DNA of 64,000 nt, from assembly GCA_021030915.1 (NCBI GenBank), contig JAGEMR010000084.1, forward strand, positions 1 through 64,000, in the 5' to 3' direction. This DNA is from Astrothelium macrocarpum. Taxonomy: Eukaryota > Ascomycota > Dothideomycetes > Trypetheliales > Trypetheliaceae. A program made the position numbers and the translations under genes. Positions within the stretch are counted from its first letter, which is position 1; the number at the start of each line of letters is the position of its first letter. Positions 1 to 13,233 of this stretch are shown here, piece after piece. A model generated the notes under the pieces. The model did not search any database. It was not told where the DNA came from and saw only the letters and a program-made list of their open reading frames with translations.

Positions 1-1837
1 CTCATAGCGAGCGGACACCTCCGCCCCGATTCCGTATCATTGGAATTTCTTCAACAAATTATTTCACATACGAATATACAATCTATTTCAAATGAGATTA
101 GAATTTTAATGACGTTTTAAATTATTATACGAGATTCAAAATTTAATATAAAACGTATTTTTAAAATTTATAAAATTTTTTATATAATATTTATTATTTA
201 ATACGATAATTAATAATCATAATATGATATTTTAATCAATTTAATAAATTTAATTAAAATAAAAAAGGAAATATTTTTAAATTATATTATAAATTTAATT
301 AATCATGATTTTTTATTTAAATAAAATAATATTTAAAATATGATTAATTATTTATACGAAATTTAAAATATATTATATATCGGATTTTAATAAATTATAA
401 ATTTTATATAATGATAATTATTATTTAAAATATAATTCCAATAAAAGATCGATTATTAAAAAATATTAATTAAAAATTCTATTATTATATAAAATTAATT
501 TGATTTCGTATAAAATATAATTAATAAATATAATATTATTAATACGAATATTTATAATTTTGATAAAATTAATTTTTTAATAAAAATTTTATCATATATA
601 AAAATTATTATTATTTCAGATTATAAAAAAAGATTTCATATAAAATAATCTGATAATCAAAAATAGATTTTAATAATTCAGAATATTTATATAAATAATT
701 AAATGATATCTTCATATATAATTATAAAAAATAAATATCATTTTTTTTTTTAATATATAAATAATGAATTTTTTATTATTTAATGAATTTATTTAAATAT
801 AAATGATTGAATAATAAATAAAATTAATTTAAATTAATTATAATATTTCGAAAAATATATAAAATTTTATATGATTAATAAATATCAATTTTTTATTTTC
901 AATGATTATAATAATTATTATTTTATTAAATTCGATAATTATTATAAAAAAATAGATATTATTATATTTTATATATTTTCATATTTATCATATATTTTTC
1001 AATTTTTTGATATAAAATATTTTAATTTTTTAAAAATTTCGTATAATAAAAAAATTAAATATCTAATATGATCGCAATTCATATATATTATAAAAAATAA
1101 TTTTTTTTTTATTTTTAAAAAAATTTTTTTTATTTTAATAAATAAAAAAAATATATAAATAGAATTCTGAATAATTAATTTTATTTTATATAATTCAGAA
1201 AAAATGATTAATTGATTAAATTTCAAATTTAGAATATTTATATTATCAAATTCTTATTCAATAAATATTATATTTATCAATTTAAATATATTTAAAATTA
1301 TAAAAGATATCATACGAAATTCTATAAATCTGAAATTTCGAATTATAAAATATCAAAATAATTTTTTAAATTAATTATATAATTTAATTAATACGCAAAT
1401 AAAAAATATTATAAAATTAATATATAAATTGATATTATTAAAAATGGAAAATAAGAATCTTTATACGATAAATGAAATATTAAATAAATATCAGAAAATC
1501 AAAAAAATTTGATTACGTATTGAAGGATCATTTAATATATTAAAAATAGATATATTATAATTTCAAAAAAATATTATTAAAATTATAAAAAATGATGTAT
1601 ATGAAAAGAATGATCGTATAAAAGATAATAAACGGTATATATAATATTATAATAATTACAAATAATCCGGATATAATACACGAATCTATCAGATAAATTT
1701 TCTATCTTCTGAAGAAGAAAATAATAATTAATTTTAATAATTATTATATATTATTGTTGTGTTAAAAAAGTTAAAATTTGTATAAATGCGGAGAAATGTC
1801 CGCTCGCTATGAGTGTCCGCTCGCTATGCAGATACGT
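1..1837 (+). mobile_element. pogo/Fot1-like DNA transposon, copy 1, RIP-degraded, left end cut by window
   Basis: The right end (1787-1837) is an inverted repeat ending GCAGATACGT next to a TA, the target dinucleotide of Tc1/mariner transposons. The window opens inside the matching left inverted repeat, about 24 bases into the element, so total length is about 1.86 kb. The interior is extremely AT-rich. On the + strand at about 940-1071 a decayed peptide (YLSYIFQFFDIKYFNFLKIS) resembles the DDE region of pogo-family transposases (consensus like LLQPLDVGCFGPLK). Frames are full of stops, so no active transposase is made. The same DDE block and TIR layout occur in the copy at 45569-47430, which supports one family. 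What is seen is TIR, TA and DDE remnant; family placement is inferred from those. Confidence 0.85.
1787..1837. repeat. Terminal inverted repeat of pogo-like copy 1 with internal doublet
   Basis: The terminal repeat holds two tandem copies of a 13-base word, TCCGCTCGCTATG (1815-1827 and, slightly inward, 1799-1811). Bases 1-14 of the window are the partner of the inner copy on the opposite arm. The doublet is probably a pair of transposase binding sites. The GC-rich word is intact although the interior is almost pure A/T. Confidence 0.8.
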
Positions 1838-2075
1838 TATATTAAAAAAGAAATCTTATATAAAATATCGTCATAAATAATTAATAAAAATTGTATTAAA
1901 AAAAAGAAAAATTGGAAAAAATAAATTATATATCTAATGATTTTTCAGATAATCCAGATTTAGATTTGAAGATATGAATGCGAAATATATGAGATTCGTA
2001 TATTGATCGTATGCGGAACGCATATACAGCGTGAGCCACGCGGTGGTGTGATTCATAACACCGTGGTAGACCCTA
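1838..2075 (-). mobile_element. End fragment of an unidentified TA-flanked element
   Basis: Bases 2001-2075 are the reverse complement, with transitions, of 44137-44205. Both copies end GGGTCTACC next to a TA, as expected for a Tc1/mariner-type terminus, and the next 60 bases (CCACGGTG...CACCACCGCGTGG) can form a hairpin. The pogo copy to the left sits about 240 bp inside this end, so it probably inserted into this older element. No coding remnant is recognisable. The class is inferred only from the TA and the terminus. Confidence 0.5.
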
Positions 2076-3790
2076 TAAAAATTATTTATATAATTCTAAT
2101 TTCAGTATTATTAAAATAATATAAAAAATTATTAAATAATGAATTTATATAAATTATTATGATTATTTTATTCAAAATCAATTTATCAGAATTATTTATT
2201 ATTAATGGAATTAATTGATTCAGAAAGAAATCAATAAATAAATATTGTTATGATCCTAGGTATCCTCGGGGTCGAGTCTACTTGGGATCAAGGTGGCTTC
2301 TGAAGAGAATCGGTAAAGGACTGAACTAACAAGGATAATGTGATTTGGTATTTCAAAATTCTACTGAAGACGCTATCAAAGACTAGTTTAGAGAATGGCT
2401 TTGAATATAATAAGATCATAATGATCGTGTTGCGTTTTTATATATTAAATGATTATTGTGATCATTTATATTGAACGATTGAACGTTTTCCGTGATTTGT
2501 ATGATGAATATGCTGAATATTTATTATATTCAGTTATTTGAACGTATTGATCATTCTCATGACCGATTAGAATATATGCTGGCTTGCGGGTCCTACAAAT
2601 AACGCGATACGCCTTATTCGGAGATGACTCTAATACTATCCCCTCTCTTTTAAAAATCATCGGTCCGATGATTTTCCGTTATCTGATTATATAACGTGTT
2701 CCCGCCATTTATTTTGAATTAATATTTTATAAATCTACCCCCTTTATTTTTCGTTATTTACGTCTTATTTCTGCCCTTCGCGAGACTTCCATTATAATAC
2801 GTCTTTACCGTAATTATTTTCGTTAAAAATTGGAATATCGCTTAGATCCTGAATCACAAAAATATCTAGAATATATTCGTCATGGCCGATCGTGTAATCT
2901 GACCTTCTCGCCGGTTTCGTTCAATTATTTGAATAATCAGATGAATAAAATCTAAAATAAAATAATGACTTCCATGATGAAAACGGACCGTCTTCGTAAA
3001 TAATTTGATTTTCTGCGGCGTCAATAATAAAAATTGATATCAGAAAAAATGGAAAATATTATTGATTTAAAAAAAAATGAAGAAAAATCTGAAGAGATTA
3101 TGGCGGCTGAAGAGAAAAATCCTTTTTATTTTCCGGCCGGGATTTTCTGGGATATTCATTCCGAATCATTATTTTATGATATCTCTAATTCTTCTTTTGA
3201 TCGATTCGTAACTGACTTATTTAATCTTTCCTTTTCTGACAAAAACGTCAGAATTTCTATTAATAACCCTTTAAATGGCTAATAAATTTTTATATATTTT
3301 CCGAATATGAATATTCCTTCCATTTAATTAAATAAATCTGATCTTTTTGATCTAAAATTTTTTCAATTTCAAATTCATTTTTTTTTTCTGATTTGAAATA
3401 AAATATTTTTTGATATAATATTATTATATTTATTAATTGAAATAAAAATATATAAAATATCAGATGAATTTTGACGTTTTATGATAATTTCAATTTGAAA
3501 TTTATCGATCCCTTTTATTCCTATATCGAAAATGGTCCGATTTTTATTGATCCTAACTTTTTTATTGATAATTTATTTTTAAGATTTTTGATAAATAAAT
3601 ATATCTTATTTTCCTTTTTTAATTAAAATCCATTTTTTTTTGAAAATATTGATTTTTTTATTTCTGATTAATATTTATTAGTTATTTTTTTTAATATTTT
3701 TTCGTATTTATACCAGAATTTCCAATTTATATGATATATTTTATTATATTTAATCCGAAAATATTTTTACATTTTATTTAATTTAATTCT
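2076..3790. repeat. Degraded repeat DNA, mixed composition, class unknown
   Basis: Composition is intermediate at about 2245-2460 and 2580-3290, and AT-rich elsewhere. A segment starting TGTTATGATCCTAGG at about 2244 could be the start of a retrotransposon LTR, but no second copy is present to confirm it. An open frame at 3034-3282 (+, 82 aa, acidic, ending ISINNPLNG) resembles no family I know and lacks a convincing context. I see no functional gene here. Confidence 0.4.
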
Positions 3791-4025
3791 TGTTAAGAAT
3801 ATGCAGGCTGAGAGGACAATATCCGCTTATTGTTCCTGATGAGAACTAGCGTCAGGAGAAGGATATTTCATCCCCTTCTCTTGTCTCTTCTTATCTGTAT
3901 CTATCAATTCACTAGCTAGCACATCAGCAAGTAATACAGTTGGTAGTTCCTTCTATAGTAGTTCTGTGAACGTTATCCTGAGTGTCCTTATTTCCACTGC
4001 ACCATCGAATGACCTATATTCAACA
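3791..4025 (+). repeat. 5' LTR of the copia element
   Basis: It aligns without gaps to 8921-9155. By eye there are about 20 differences, every one a C/T or G/A transition and in both directions, so each LTR has been mutated independently. Such a spectrum means the divergence cannot be used as an insertion clock. Confidence 0.95.
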
Positions 4026-4037
4026 GGTTATGAGCCC
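4026..4037 (+). other. Primer binding site, half-tRNA initiator Met
   Basis: GGTTATGAGCCC directly abuts the 5' LTR. It is the exact complement of the anticodon stem-loop of eukaryotic initiator tRNA-Met (GGGCTCATAACC), not of a tRNA 3' end. Drosophila copia is primed from the same internal region, so a half-tRNA primer is inferred. Confidence 0.8.
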
Positions 4038-7000
4038 GGGTTTTGTAGAGGGCCATTCAGAACTGTAGTCGTATTACAGTATTACGTGGCGTCGTTCATT
4101 ATAAAGAGGCTTTCTCAATCTATCTATTCAGGAGATACAGAAATTGAAGGATATTACCGTCTTCTCCATCCGCCGTATACACGAAATTTCAGATAATTTC
4201 AATGGAAATATTGTTATTTTCTGAAGATGTATTTAAATCGTGAAAAGAACGTATCAAATCAATCAGCCTTAAAAAATTGAATTAACTGGATTCTAATTAA
4301 AAAAAACAGAATCTGAATATAATCCCAATATTAATGATTAAAAATTATTATCATTCTTTATTTTTTATTTTATTTATATAATTCGATTTTTAATTTTAAT
4401 TATTTATGAATAATTCAGATTCTATTGATTATTTTTTAAATGATAATATCTGATTCTATCAAATAAAAATAATTTATCGCTTTTTTAATTCGTATAAATC
4501 ATAAAATATAATTCTGATAAATATCGAAATGATTTATTAATAAATAAATATATTAGATTATCGATTCAATTTCATTTTTTAAAAATACAAATTTTATAAT
4601 TCTTCAATTAATTTTATCCGATTTTTTTATTAAATTCGAATAAAATTCTAATATAATATTATATTAGATTGGTTTCTGTATATTAGAAAAGAATGACGAA
4701 TATATCGTAAAATGTGTTCAAATAAAAGAAATTTAAATAATATTCAAAAATAAATACGAAAGAAGATTCCAAATTTTTATCAAATAATATCAGATTCAAT
4801 ACGCAATTTATAAAATGGACGATATTATAATAATAGAAGAAATTTGGATATATTTAAATATTCTATTAAAAAAGATAATTATTATTAAATCAGATTATAA
4901 AATATATTTGGCCCCGAAATATCGAATTTAATAATTATTATCAATTTTATCTTTAAAATATAATTCAATATAAAATATAATTAATATCCAAAATAAAATA
5001 GATATAAATGAAATATTTTAATTATTTTATAAAAGAAAGGATAATATAAAAATGGAAGATATAATCATATTTATCAAACGATCTTTCAATAAATAATAAT
5101 TCATGCAAATGATATATTTTTTTTATGATCAAAAGGATCATTTTGTCAAGGACTGTCCAGATCATGAGGCGGCGAAGCAGGCTGCCAAATCAATAATTAG
5201 GGCAAATAGAGGCCATAGAATTACAAAAAAATAATCGTCAAATCGAAGGTCATCAAATTCGGACGATCTAAGATCCCAGATCAAAAAATTGAATCTAGAA
5301 TTTAAAAGATTGAAAAAAAAGAACGAAAATAAGTCGAATCAACGCCATCATAAAATTCATATTATTTAAAAAATCTTCTCAATATTCTTAATTGTATTTT
5401 TATCAATATATATATTCTCAGATGATGAATATGAGATTACGGAATCCGCATAAATCGAAAGGATAAAAGGTAAATTTCCATATATTCAATGGATATTCGA
5501 TTTTTACGCTTCAGTTCATATAACTGATAATAATCAATTCTTTAAAAGACCATTAATAATAATTCCAAAAAAATGGATTAAAATCGATGGAAGATATCTT
5601 TTATTTAAAAATATGAAAAATGCAATTATAAAAAATAATAAAGATAATAAAATTATTTTATATATTTTATTTATATTTAAATTCGGAATTAATTTAATTT
5701 CTGGATGGAAATTTTGTCATAATTATCATTTAATTAATTTAATATCATTAACGATTTTTATTATTATTGATCAGAAATAAGAATCAGTCTTTATAATAAA
5801 AATCCAAAACGGAATATATATTATATAGAAGATTCTGGATTAATTATAAACGAAAATCTTTAAATATCAAAATCAATATGATAAATTGATTATTTCTATA
5901 ATTAATCAAAATATCAATCAATTTCAGATAAAATATGAGATAATTCCATATATTAATAAAAAATAAATTGAAATATTATTTTGATACCGGAGATTTGGCC
6001 ATTTTAGAAATCAAATTTTATATCAATTCCATAAAATGACCATTCTAAATAAAGCGATTCCTATTATAAATAAAAACGTTCTATATAAGATTTATATTCA
6101 TATCAAAATTAGAAAAATATAAAAAAAAATAATAAAAAAAAAATCATTTATTCTCAAATTAATTTTTATAAATATTTACAATTTTATTAAAAAGACTTAT
6201 AATAACAAACGATATTTTCTATATATTATAAATAATTATTCTAGAAAATATTAGACCTTTCTATTAAAAATAAAAGAGGAGATTATAGAAATTCTTTTAA
6301 TCTGAAAATTGAAAATGGAATAAAAAACAGAATTTATATTAAAATCTGTATATTTTAATAATACAAAAAAATTATTTAAAATGATCAAATAATAAAAAAA
6401 GGAATTTAATGTAAATCCCAATCCAATAAAATCATATAATTCAATATAAAATGGATCTATTGAAAGAAATATCCAAATTTCAGAGGAAGATATGAGATCA
6501 ATATTAAAAGAAACCGTTCTTCTAAATGAATTCTGGTCTGAAATTTTAGAAACCAGAATATATATATAGAATCGAATAATTATTGGATCAGAAATTGATG
6601 GATAAAAAATCTCATCAGAAGAAGTCTTCTATGAAATCAAATCATTAATTGATTATATTCGAATTTGGAAATATAAGATATATTCCTATATTGATCCAAA
6701 ATCTCTATCTGAATAATCAGACAAATTTATGAATAAAGGAAGATTAGAAATATTTGTTAATTATGAGAATAATATTATAAAATAATATAAAATATGGATA
6801 TCTGATAGAAAAATAATAATCAAAATTTTAATAAATGATATATGATTCAGCGAAAATGAAAGAATCATATATAAAAATTTAAATCTTTCAATCAATACCA
6901 TTTTAAATATTATCCCAATCAGGAATTCAGTGAAAAGACCACCAAAATCAGAAATTCAGAAACGTATATTATTTTATATTGAAATTCCATCATAAAAAAA

Positions 7001-8910
7001 GACAAATAATAAATCAATTAAAAGATTTTCAAAAATGAATTATAAAGAAATAATCAAAGATCTGAATCAAGATATCACAGATAAAACGGTATAAAAAGAA
7101 TAGAAAATTCCTACCAATTAAAAAATCAGAAGAAATAAAAGATAAAAAAAGGACGATAATGAGAATTCAGATTAATCTCAAATAAAGATATTTCGAATTC
7201 TATCTATAATTATTATAAAAATAGAGTCAAATAATTCTATCAAAATTAATTAGATATTATTCACCACTAAAATCAAAAAAATCCCTGAATTTAAGATATA
7301 TAATAAAATTATCAATGATCCGAAATGGGGATATATATGAAAAAATGCCGTTAATAAAAAAATACAGATATTCATTATCAATAATATCTGAAAAATGATA
7401 TCTCAATCAAAAGGATCAAATATCATCATTTTCAAATAAATATTCAAAATTAAATATAATACTGACAGATTAATTAAAAAATTTAAAATAAAATTTATTA
7501 TCAGAAATTTCTTACAGAAATTTGGAATTAATTTTAAAAAAATATTTATATCAATTATTCGACATAATATATTACGGATATTTATGACTGTAATTTATAT
7601 AAAAGATTTTGAGATATATAATATAAATATTAATAATATCTTTATCGAATCTTTTCTGAAAAAAGATATCTATATGACAAATCTATCAGACATTTTTCTT
7701 CTATCAGAGATATATTTTCATATTTTACAAAATTTATATAATCTGAAATAAATTATATAAAATTAAAATCAATATTATATTTTAAAAATAGAAAAATTTA
7801 ATTTTAAATAAAATGAAATAGATTCTTATCTATTCATTTAATTAAAAAAGAATTTTATAATTCTGATATATATTGATAATATCATAATCGCCGGAAAGAA
7901 ATCAAAAGATATCTAATAATTCAAAAATGCCTTTGATATCGTATTTAAAATCAAAAATTTAGAAAAAATTTAAAAAATTTTAAAAATTTAAATAATATAA
8001 AATCGAATTAAAAGAATTTTATGATTCGATTAAATATATTATATTTAAAATATTCTTTCAGAATTTTATATGAATAAAAATAATATCAATCCAGTTAAAT
8101 CATTTATGGATTTATATGAGAATCTTTGATCAGCAGATTCCAATAATAACAGAACGAATAAATAAAAATACGTCAAAAGAATTGAAAAATGGATATATCT
8201 AAGAATCCAGATCAGATCAGATATTATCTTTATATTTAAAAGATTGAATCAATATTTCGGGGATCCAACAGATTTTCATATATCGATATTAAAGAAATTG
8301 AATTGATATATTTGATCAAATAAGAATTTCAGAATTATGTTTTATAAAAATCATTCAGATATTCTATTTGAATATTCTGATTCAGATTATATCATAAATA
8401 AGACAGATAGAATATCTATTTTAAAAAACGTATTTATTTTTATTAAAAATCCAATTTCATGAATGAATAAAAAACAGAAATCAATAATAATATTAATAAT
8501 GGAAACGGAATATATGATAATATATAAATACGTAAAATAGTCTTAATGGATTATTCAAATTCTGAAAGATATAGAATAAGAATATCTGATTAGACCTTTC
8601 TTTTTGAAATCAATTATAAAAAAAAGTCAAAAATTTATTTTTAATTCATTTATTGGAATAATAATTGGATTTTGAAGGAATAATCAGATCGTATTAATAT
8701 TGATGAAAAATGTACATATTCATAAATAATCAAAATATATTGATATCGCTTATCATTATATACGAATATTATGACGAATAAGAAGGATTATTATTGAATT
8801 TATTTCTAATTCTGATATGACGGCTGATGGATTCACTAAATCTAAAACTGGTCCTAATTTCCAAATATTTGTTCAACAATTTGGATTAACAGAATATTGA
8901 CCTCTAGACC

Positions 8911-8920
8911 TGAGAGGGAG
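8911..8920 (+). other. Polypurine tract of the copia element
   Basis: TGAGAGGGAG lies immediately before the 3' LTR, where plus-strand synthesis is primed in LTR retrotransposons. Confidence 0.75.
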
Positions 8921-9155
8921 TGTTAAAAATATGTAGACTGAGAGGACAATATCCGCTTATTATTCCTAATGAGAATTAGTGTCAGGAGAAGGATATTTCA
9001 TCCCCTTCTTTTGTCTCTTCTTATCTGTATCTATCAACTCACTAACTAGCACACCAGCAAATAATACAATTGGCAGTTCCTTCTACAGTAGCTCTGTGAG
9101 CGTTATCCTGAGTGTCCTTACTTCCACTGCACCATCGAATGACCTGTACTCAACA
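8921..9155 (+). repeat. 3' LTR of the copia element
   Basis: Same length and termini as 3791-4025. The RNase H remnant stops about 20 bases before it. Confidence 0.95.
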
Positions 9156-10917
9156 TATATCAATTATATTATCTTTAATTAAAAAAAATTCGTTTTTTAT
9201 AAATTTTTTATTAATCATTAATTTATTATCTATTATTATTTAAATTAATCTTATATATATATTAAATAAATTATCGAAGATTTTTTTATTTAAATCGTAT
9301 TTTAAATTCTTTATTCTATATTTCTTTAATTCGATATAATAATATATCGTTTGATATGTTTATATATAAATATTATATAAAAATATATCAATATTTAATC
9401 TCGGCCAATATAATTATTCCATTTTGTTTTATTAAATAATATTAATATTATTTGATATATTAACTTCTACTAAATATAAATTAAATAAATTATATATATT
9501 AAAAAAAAATAAATAGACCTTAAATTTAAATCGAAATTTGATTTACTTAGAATTGGTGTTGCTATATCGCTTCATCCGTTCAAAAGTTGAAAGTTTTTCA
9601 ATCCGGGTCCAAGGCTTCCGGGGATTGTCTAATGAGGCTTTGCACCTCACTGAGCCACTAAAGACGACCACATATGGGATATTGTTGCTGGAATGTGGCC
9701 AATGTTGCGAACACATGGATTATAAGTGTTGCAGCGGGAAATTCGCAAATAGCGCCGTGACTCACCTCAGTCATACCAAGATTGGCAGGCTTTGAAGAAT
9801 GAAGATTCTTGGGATGCTACGACTTTTGATCCGCCTAGCCTCTATGGGCGTCCTGCTCAGTAAAGAACGTAAACGGATGAAGTGAAAACATCCCAAGTAC
9901 CTATCTTAAGATACCTTAGATATCTTACTTTAGTAAGATGGGTCAATTACTAAGCTGCCAAGCTTTTCAAGGAACCATTCATCCGCTATTGATGATTGAA
10001 GCACACCAACTTACCCACTTTTATGAATAGCAAATCATGGTATGAGAAGCTGAAGTTTCCGCCGTCTGGATGATTAGCTAGGGCATCGGATGGTTTGGGT
10101 TGCCATGTCGTTTTCTTGAGGTATTACTGCGATTTCCTCTTCTTTTCCCCAGGATGCCAATTTAAAGCCCAACTATTGCAGAGAGCTTGACCTTAAAGCG
10201 TGAGTGAGCGATAAGTCTTGCTCCTCCGAATCATGGTTTCGCTGTTATTTCCCCATGATTTCTCCCCTTTAATTGTCTGAGCTACTCCCATGACGCTGTG
10301 TGCTGGGAGATCGGCTGCCCATTTCGGCACAAGTCATCGCTGCTTTACTAGCTCGCTCAGACCTCCAAAACCAGGACGGAGGTAACAACGCCCAAATTTA
10401 GCATGCATTTTATCAGTTTCTTATCAATCTCATGCAACATTATTGAATCAGAAACGAGTAGTATTGGTGTTCATTTTATTCAGAAGAGTTTCAGGCTTGC
10501 ATCTCCAAGCGTTGGGGCTGTTCTACGGCAAGGCTACTTATCTTCTTGCATCAAATACAGTTCATACCGAATTTCCTCCAAAATGACGTTTCAAATTGTA
10601 GCCACTGATGCCTAGAGTTTATCGCAACCGATTAGTTCCAGAACTCTGATTGGAGTGTTGATCAGGACCAATGAGCCGAGCCCCTCTCAAGAAGAGAGTG
10701 CAAGCCGCCAGCCACAGGATGCAGAAAGAGGCTGGATTGCATAAGATAGGTCTTTTGGGCGGCATGATGTGGCGCAAAGTCCGGAGGTGATCAGCCGCAA
10801 ACCTACGTTCGAGTAAGGAAGAGCCTAGAACCAAATTGACTGCAGACGTGTTTTCGCCTTGACCCTTTTCACCACTGGTTCGACGTGTCTTGCTTAGCTA
10901 CAGCGATTCATATTGCC
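9156..10917. other. No supported gene: AT-rich edge, then ordinary DNA
   Basis: Composition switches from AT-rich to normal at about 9530. An open stretch at 9538-9795 and one ending DPPSLYGRPAQ with a stop near 9860 could be decayed exon pieces, but no family is recognisable. A diverged dispersed repeat (about 9932-10036) is shared with 15876-15980. Nothing else is evident before the ankyrin gene. Confidence 0.5.
9932..10036 (+). repeat. Dispersed repeat, copy A
   Basis: It shares TAGTAAGATGG, then CACTAAGCTGCC / TACTAAGCTGCC, then ATTGATGATTG / ATTATTGATTGG and AATAGCAAAT in the same order and spacing with 15876-15980. Copies differ at many sites, so the repeat is old. The class is unknown. 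Confidence 0.5.
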
Positions 10918-13233
10918 ATGGCGGATCCTTTTGGTATTACTGCCAGCGTCATTACCAGTCTCAAACTAGCCAAGGCGCTACACAGCCTTATTGTAAAGCT
11001 CAAGGACACCCCTGCCGAGCTTCTTGCTCTCTCTAACGAGGTTTGCAATCTCAAGTTCGTGCTGGACTCTATTCAGGAGGCAGTACAAGAGCATCGCGAT
11101 GAGGGTCCCAATTCTTTCGACAGACTGGGTCCAATCCTATTCCAACTACGAGTTAAATTTGATCAATTAGACGCAATGCTAGCACGATGGCTAAAGCTTG
11201 ATCGATGGGGAGAGACAAAGCCCAAAACGTATGAGCGTATTACATGGTTGAAAGAGCGGACCAAAGTTTGCGATTTGCAAATGCAGTTTCGAGAGTTACG
11301 ACTGAACCTGTCGGTATTGTTAGATGCAAATAATTTGTGCGGCTCCTATGGATGATACTTTCGTTATGGTACAATTGCTAAAAGGCGAAGATCTAGTACG
11401 ACTCGATTGTCGTTTGAGATTAGGAACCTCTCTGCTAAGACAGCGAAAACATACGATTCACAGAGCGCTAGTTTGGATGCTATCTTCAGTAGGGTTGAGT
11501 CTTTGAGTGAAGTCCATCAAGAATCGCAAGAAAGTATGCTGCTCTTGCAAGACATTCACGGATCAATGAATCGACTACTGGAGCAACATTCGCTCTCATC
11601 CCAAGGTCGCACTTCAGAGAGGGACTTGGAGGCCTCTGTCGGTAAGAGATCTCTACTGGAGCCTCCCAAACGCCAAATAATTTCCCTGGATACTCTTGAT
11701 AATCCATCAACAGCACATAAAGAATTTCCGGAGCAAGATAGCCTCCCAGTGATGGTGACAGTCCAGCGAGAATCTGATAATAAGCCTGTCTGCTGGTCTC
11801 ATTGTCAATGCTGCTGCCACACCCGGAGACGCATTCGGACCATGCCTATGCTGGAAAGTCTGGCAGGGCGTCTTATGCTTGGCTACAATGGATCCTCGAT
11901 ATTTCGTCAAAAGTGTGACCTGGATACCTGTGAGCAGAGAGAATCTTCAAACAGACTGCTTACCTATTTCTTCCCACAGTGGTTCGCCAAAATGGCTTTA
12001 TCGGTATGCTTAACCAATAATTTCGGTTCCCCGAATCTAAACATCAAGATTCGAAAGTCCGTTTCCGAGACCAACCGATTATTCGCTTTAAGCCGTACTG
12101 GAGGTGCAGATGAGATTAGAAAGCTTTTTGTAACTAGAGCTGCATCCCCCGACGACATTGATTCTCGTGGAGGATGGACTCCGTTGCATTTTGCGGTCTA
12201 CTCAGGATGTGTGGAAGTTATGAAGCTCCTGCTCTCTTCGGGTGCTGACCCACATTGGGAAGAGAACACTGGTACTTCATCTGCGGAGGCTGCGTGGCTC
12301 AGCATTTTGCAGCTAAGAGTCTCTGCGTCCCTACGAGAGCAATATGCTGTGCTCTTCCCTGGGACCGAATATCTTCAAGAAAGGCAATTCAACCGATTGC
12401 ACAAGCTTGTCATCGGATTAGAAAAAGGAGACCTCGAGAATGAAGCCATCAAACTTAACCACCTCGTGAATGACCTAGATCTGGACGGTTGGACACCCCT
12501 CCATTGGGCTGTGAGGCGAGCCGACACCGCCGCCGTTTCTATTCTGCTCGAGAATGGTGCGGACCCTTTCATAAAGACAGGGAAAGAAAACCATGGTGCT
12601 TTGCAACTCGCTGGAATGAGTAATTCTGCTTTATGTGTTAAAATATTGCTCGATTACCGTAGAGGCAACACCATTTTAGACATCAATGAGCAAAACGACC
12701 TGGGCTGCACTCCTTTGCAAGTTGCCGCCCAGTAAAACAGTGCGTTCTCGGCTTCGTACCTAATCAAAGCGGGCGCGGATCTCAATAAATCTGACAATTA
12801 CGGGGAAACGCCGTTGCTAAATGCCGTTGCAGAGAATAGCCATGAGACGGCAAATCTATTATTGCGAGCGGGCGCTGACTATACTCTAAAGACACAAGCT
12901 GGGAACAGTATTCTGCATCTTGCAGCGAACGTAGGAGACGTAGAAATGCTACGCTCTCTTAAAAAGGCGCGCTTACAAGGCCTCAACTTGGATGCTCGCA
13001 ACTCAGACGGACATACTGCCGCGGAGAAGGTGACGGTGCGCGAAGAAGCCTCGGTAGAGTTCAAGAACGCGTTCGAAACTTTGTTGCAATGTGTTGAAGA
13101 GGGTGACTTCGACAACGAAAGCTGGGCCACGAGCTCAGTGGGGGAGAGCTGGCACAGCTTTGAAGAAACGAGCTGGTGGGCGGCGGGGACATTAGTGCAG
13201 GAAGATATACATGCTGCAGACGATGAGCTCTAG
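10918..13233 (+). pseudogene. Ankyrin-repeat protein with fungal STAND-type N-terminal domain, one internal stop
   Basis: Exon 1 is 10918-11336 and exon 2 starts at 11397; a 60-bp intron (GTGCGG...CTAG) joins them in frame. The ATG at 10918 begins MADPFGITASVITSLKLAK, the hallmark of the fungal N-terminal domain found on STAND and related proteins. A Ser/Gln-rich, coiled-coil-like stretch follows, then ankyrin repeats such as GGWTPLHFAVYSGCVEVMKL and DGWTPLHWAVRRADTAAV. At 12733-12735 an in-frame TAA interrupts a repeat (LQVAAQ, then NSAFSASYLIKAGADLN). The same frame continues with further repeats to a stop at 13233, giving about 750 codons overall and 585 residues before the TAA. A single CAA-to-TAA change explains the lesion. 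No NACHT domain is present. The protein is probably a regulator or decoy in cell-death or incompatibility pathways, but its function is unknown. Confidence 0.8.

Larger units (their letters stand above)
3791..9155 (+). mobile_element. Ty1/copia LTR retrotransposon, full length, RIP-inactivated
   Basis: Two 235-bp direct repeats (3791-4025 and 8921-9155), both starting TGTTAA and ending TCAACA, bound a 4.9-kb interior. A primer site follows the left LTR and a purine tract precedes the right one. In broken frames on the + strand, pol order is readable: a Gag zinc knuckle near 5108-5165 (DQKDHFVKDCP), the pre-integrase peptide near 5975-6040 (RRFGHFRNQILYQFHKM), the reverse transcriptase core YIDNIIIAG near 7869-7896 (normally YVDD; D to N is a RIP-type change), and the RNase H end ADGFTKSKTGPNF near 8824. 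This order identifies copia rather than gypsy. Many TAA/TAG stops show the element is dead. No target-site duplication is visible. Confidence 0.93.

Noticed and set aside
871..1226. Short open frames of 66 and 75 codons at the window start
   Set aside because: They are chance frames in AT-rich DNA; only the DDE-like peptide is meaningful, as part of the dead transposon.
9538..9860. Possible terminal exon ending DPPSLYGRPAQ
   Set aside because: The frame has stops just upstream, no splice partner was found and no family is recognised. It is left as unannotated sequence.
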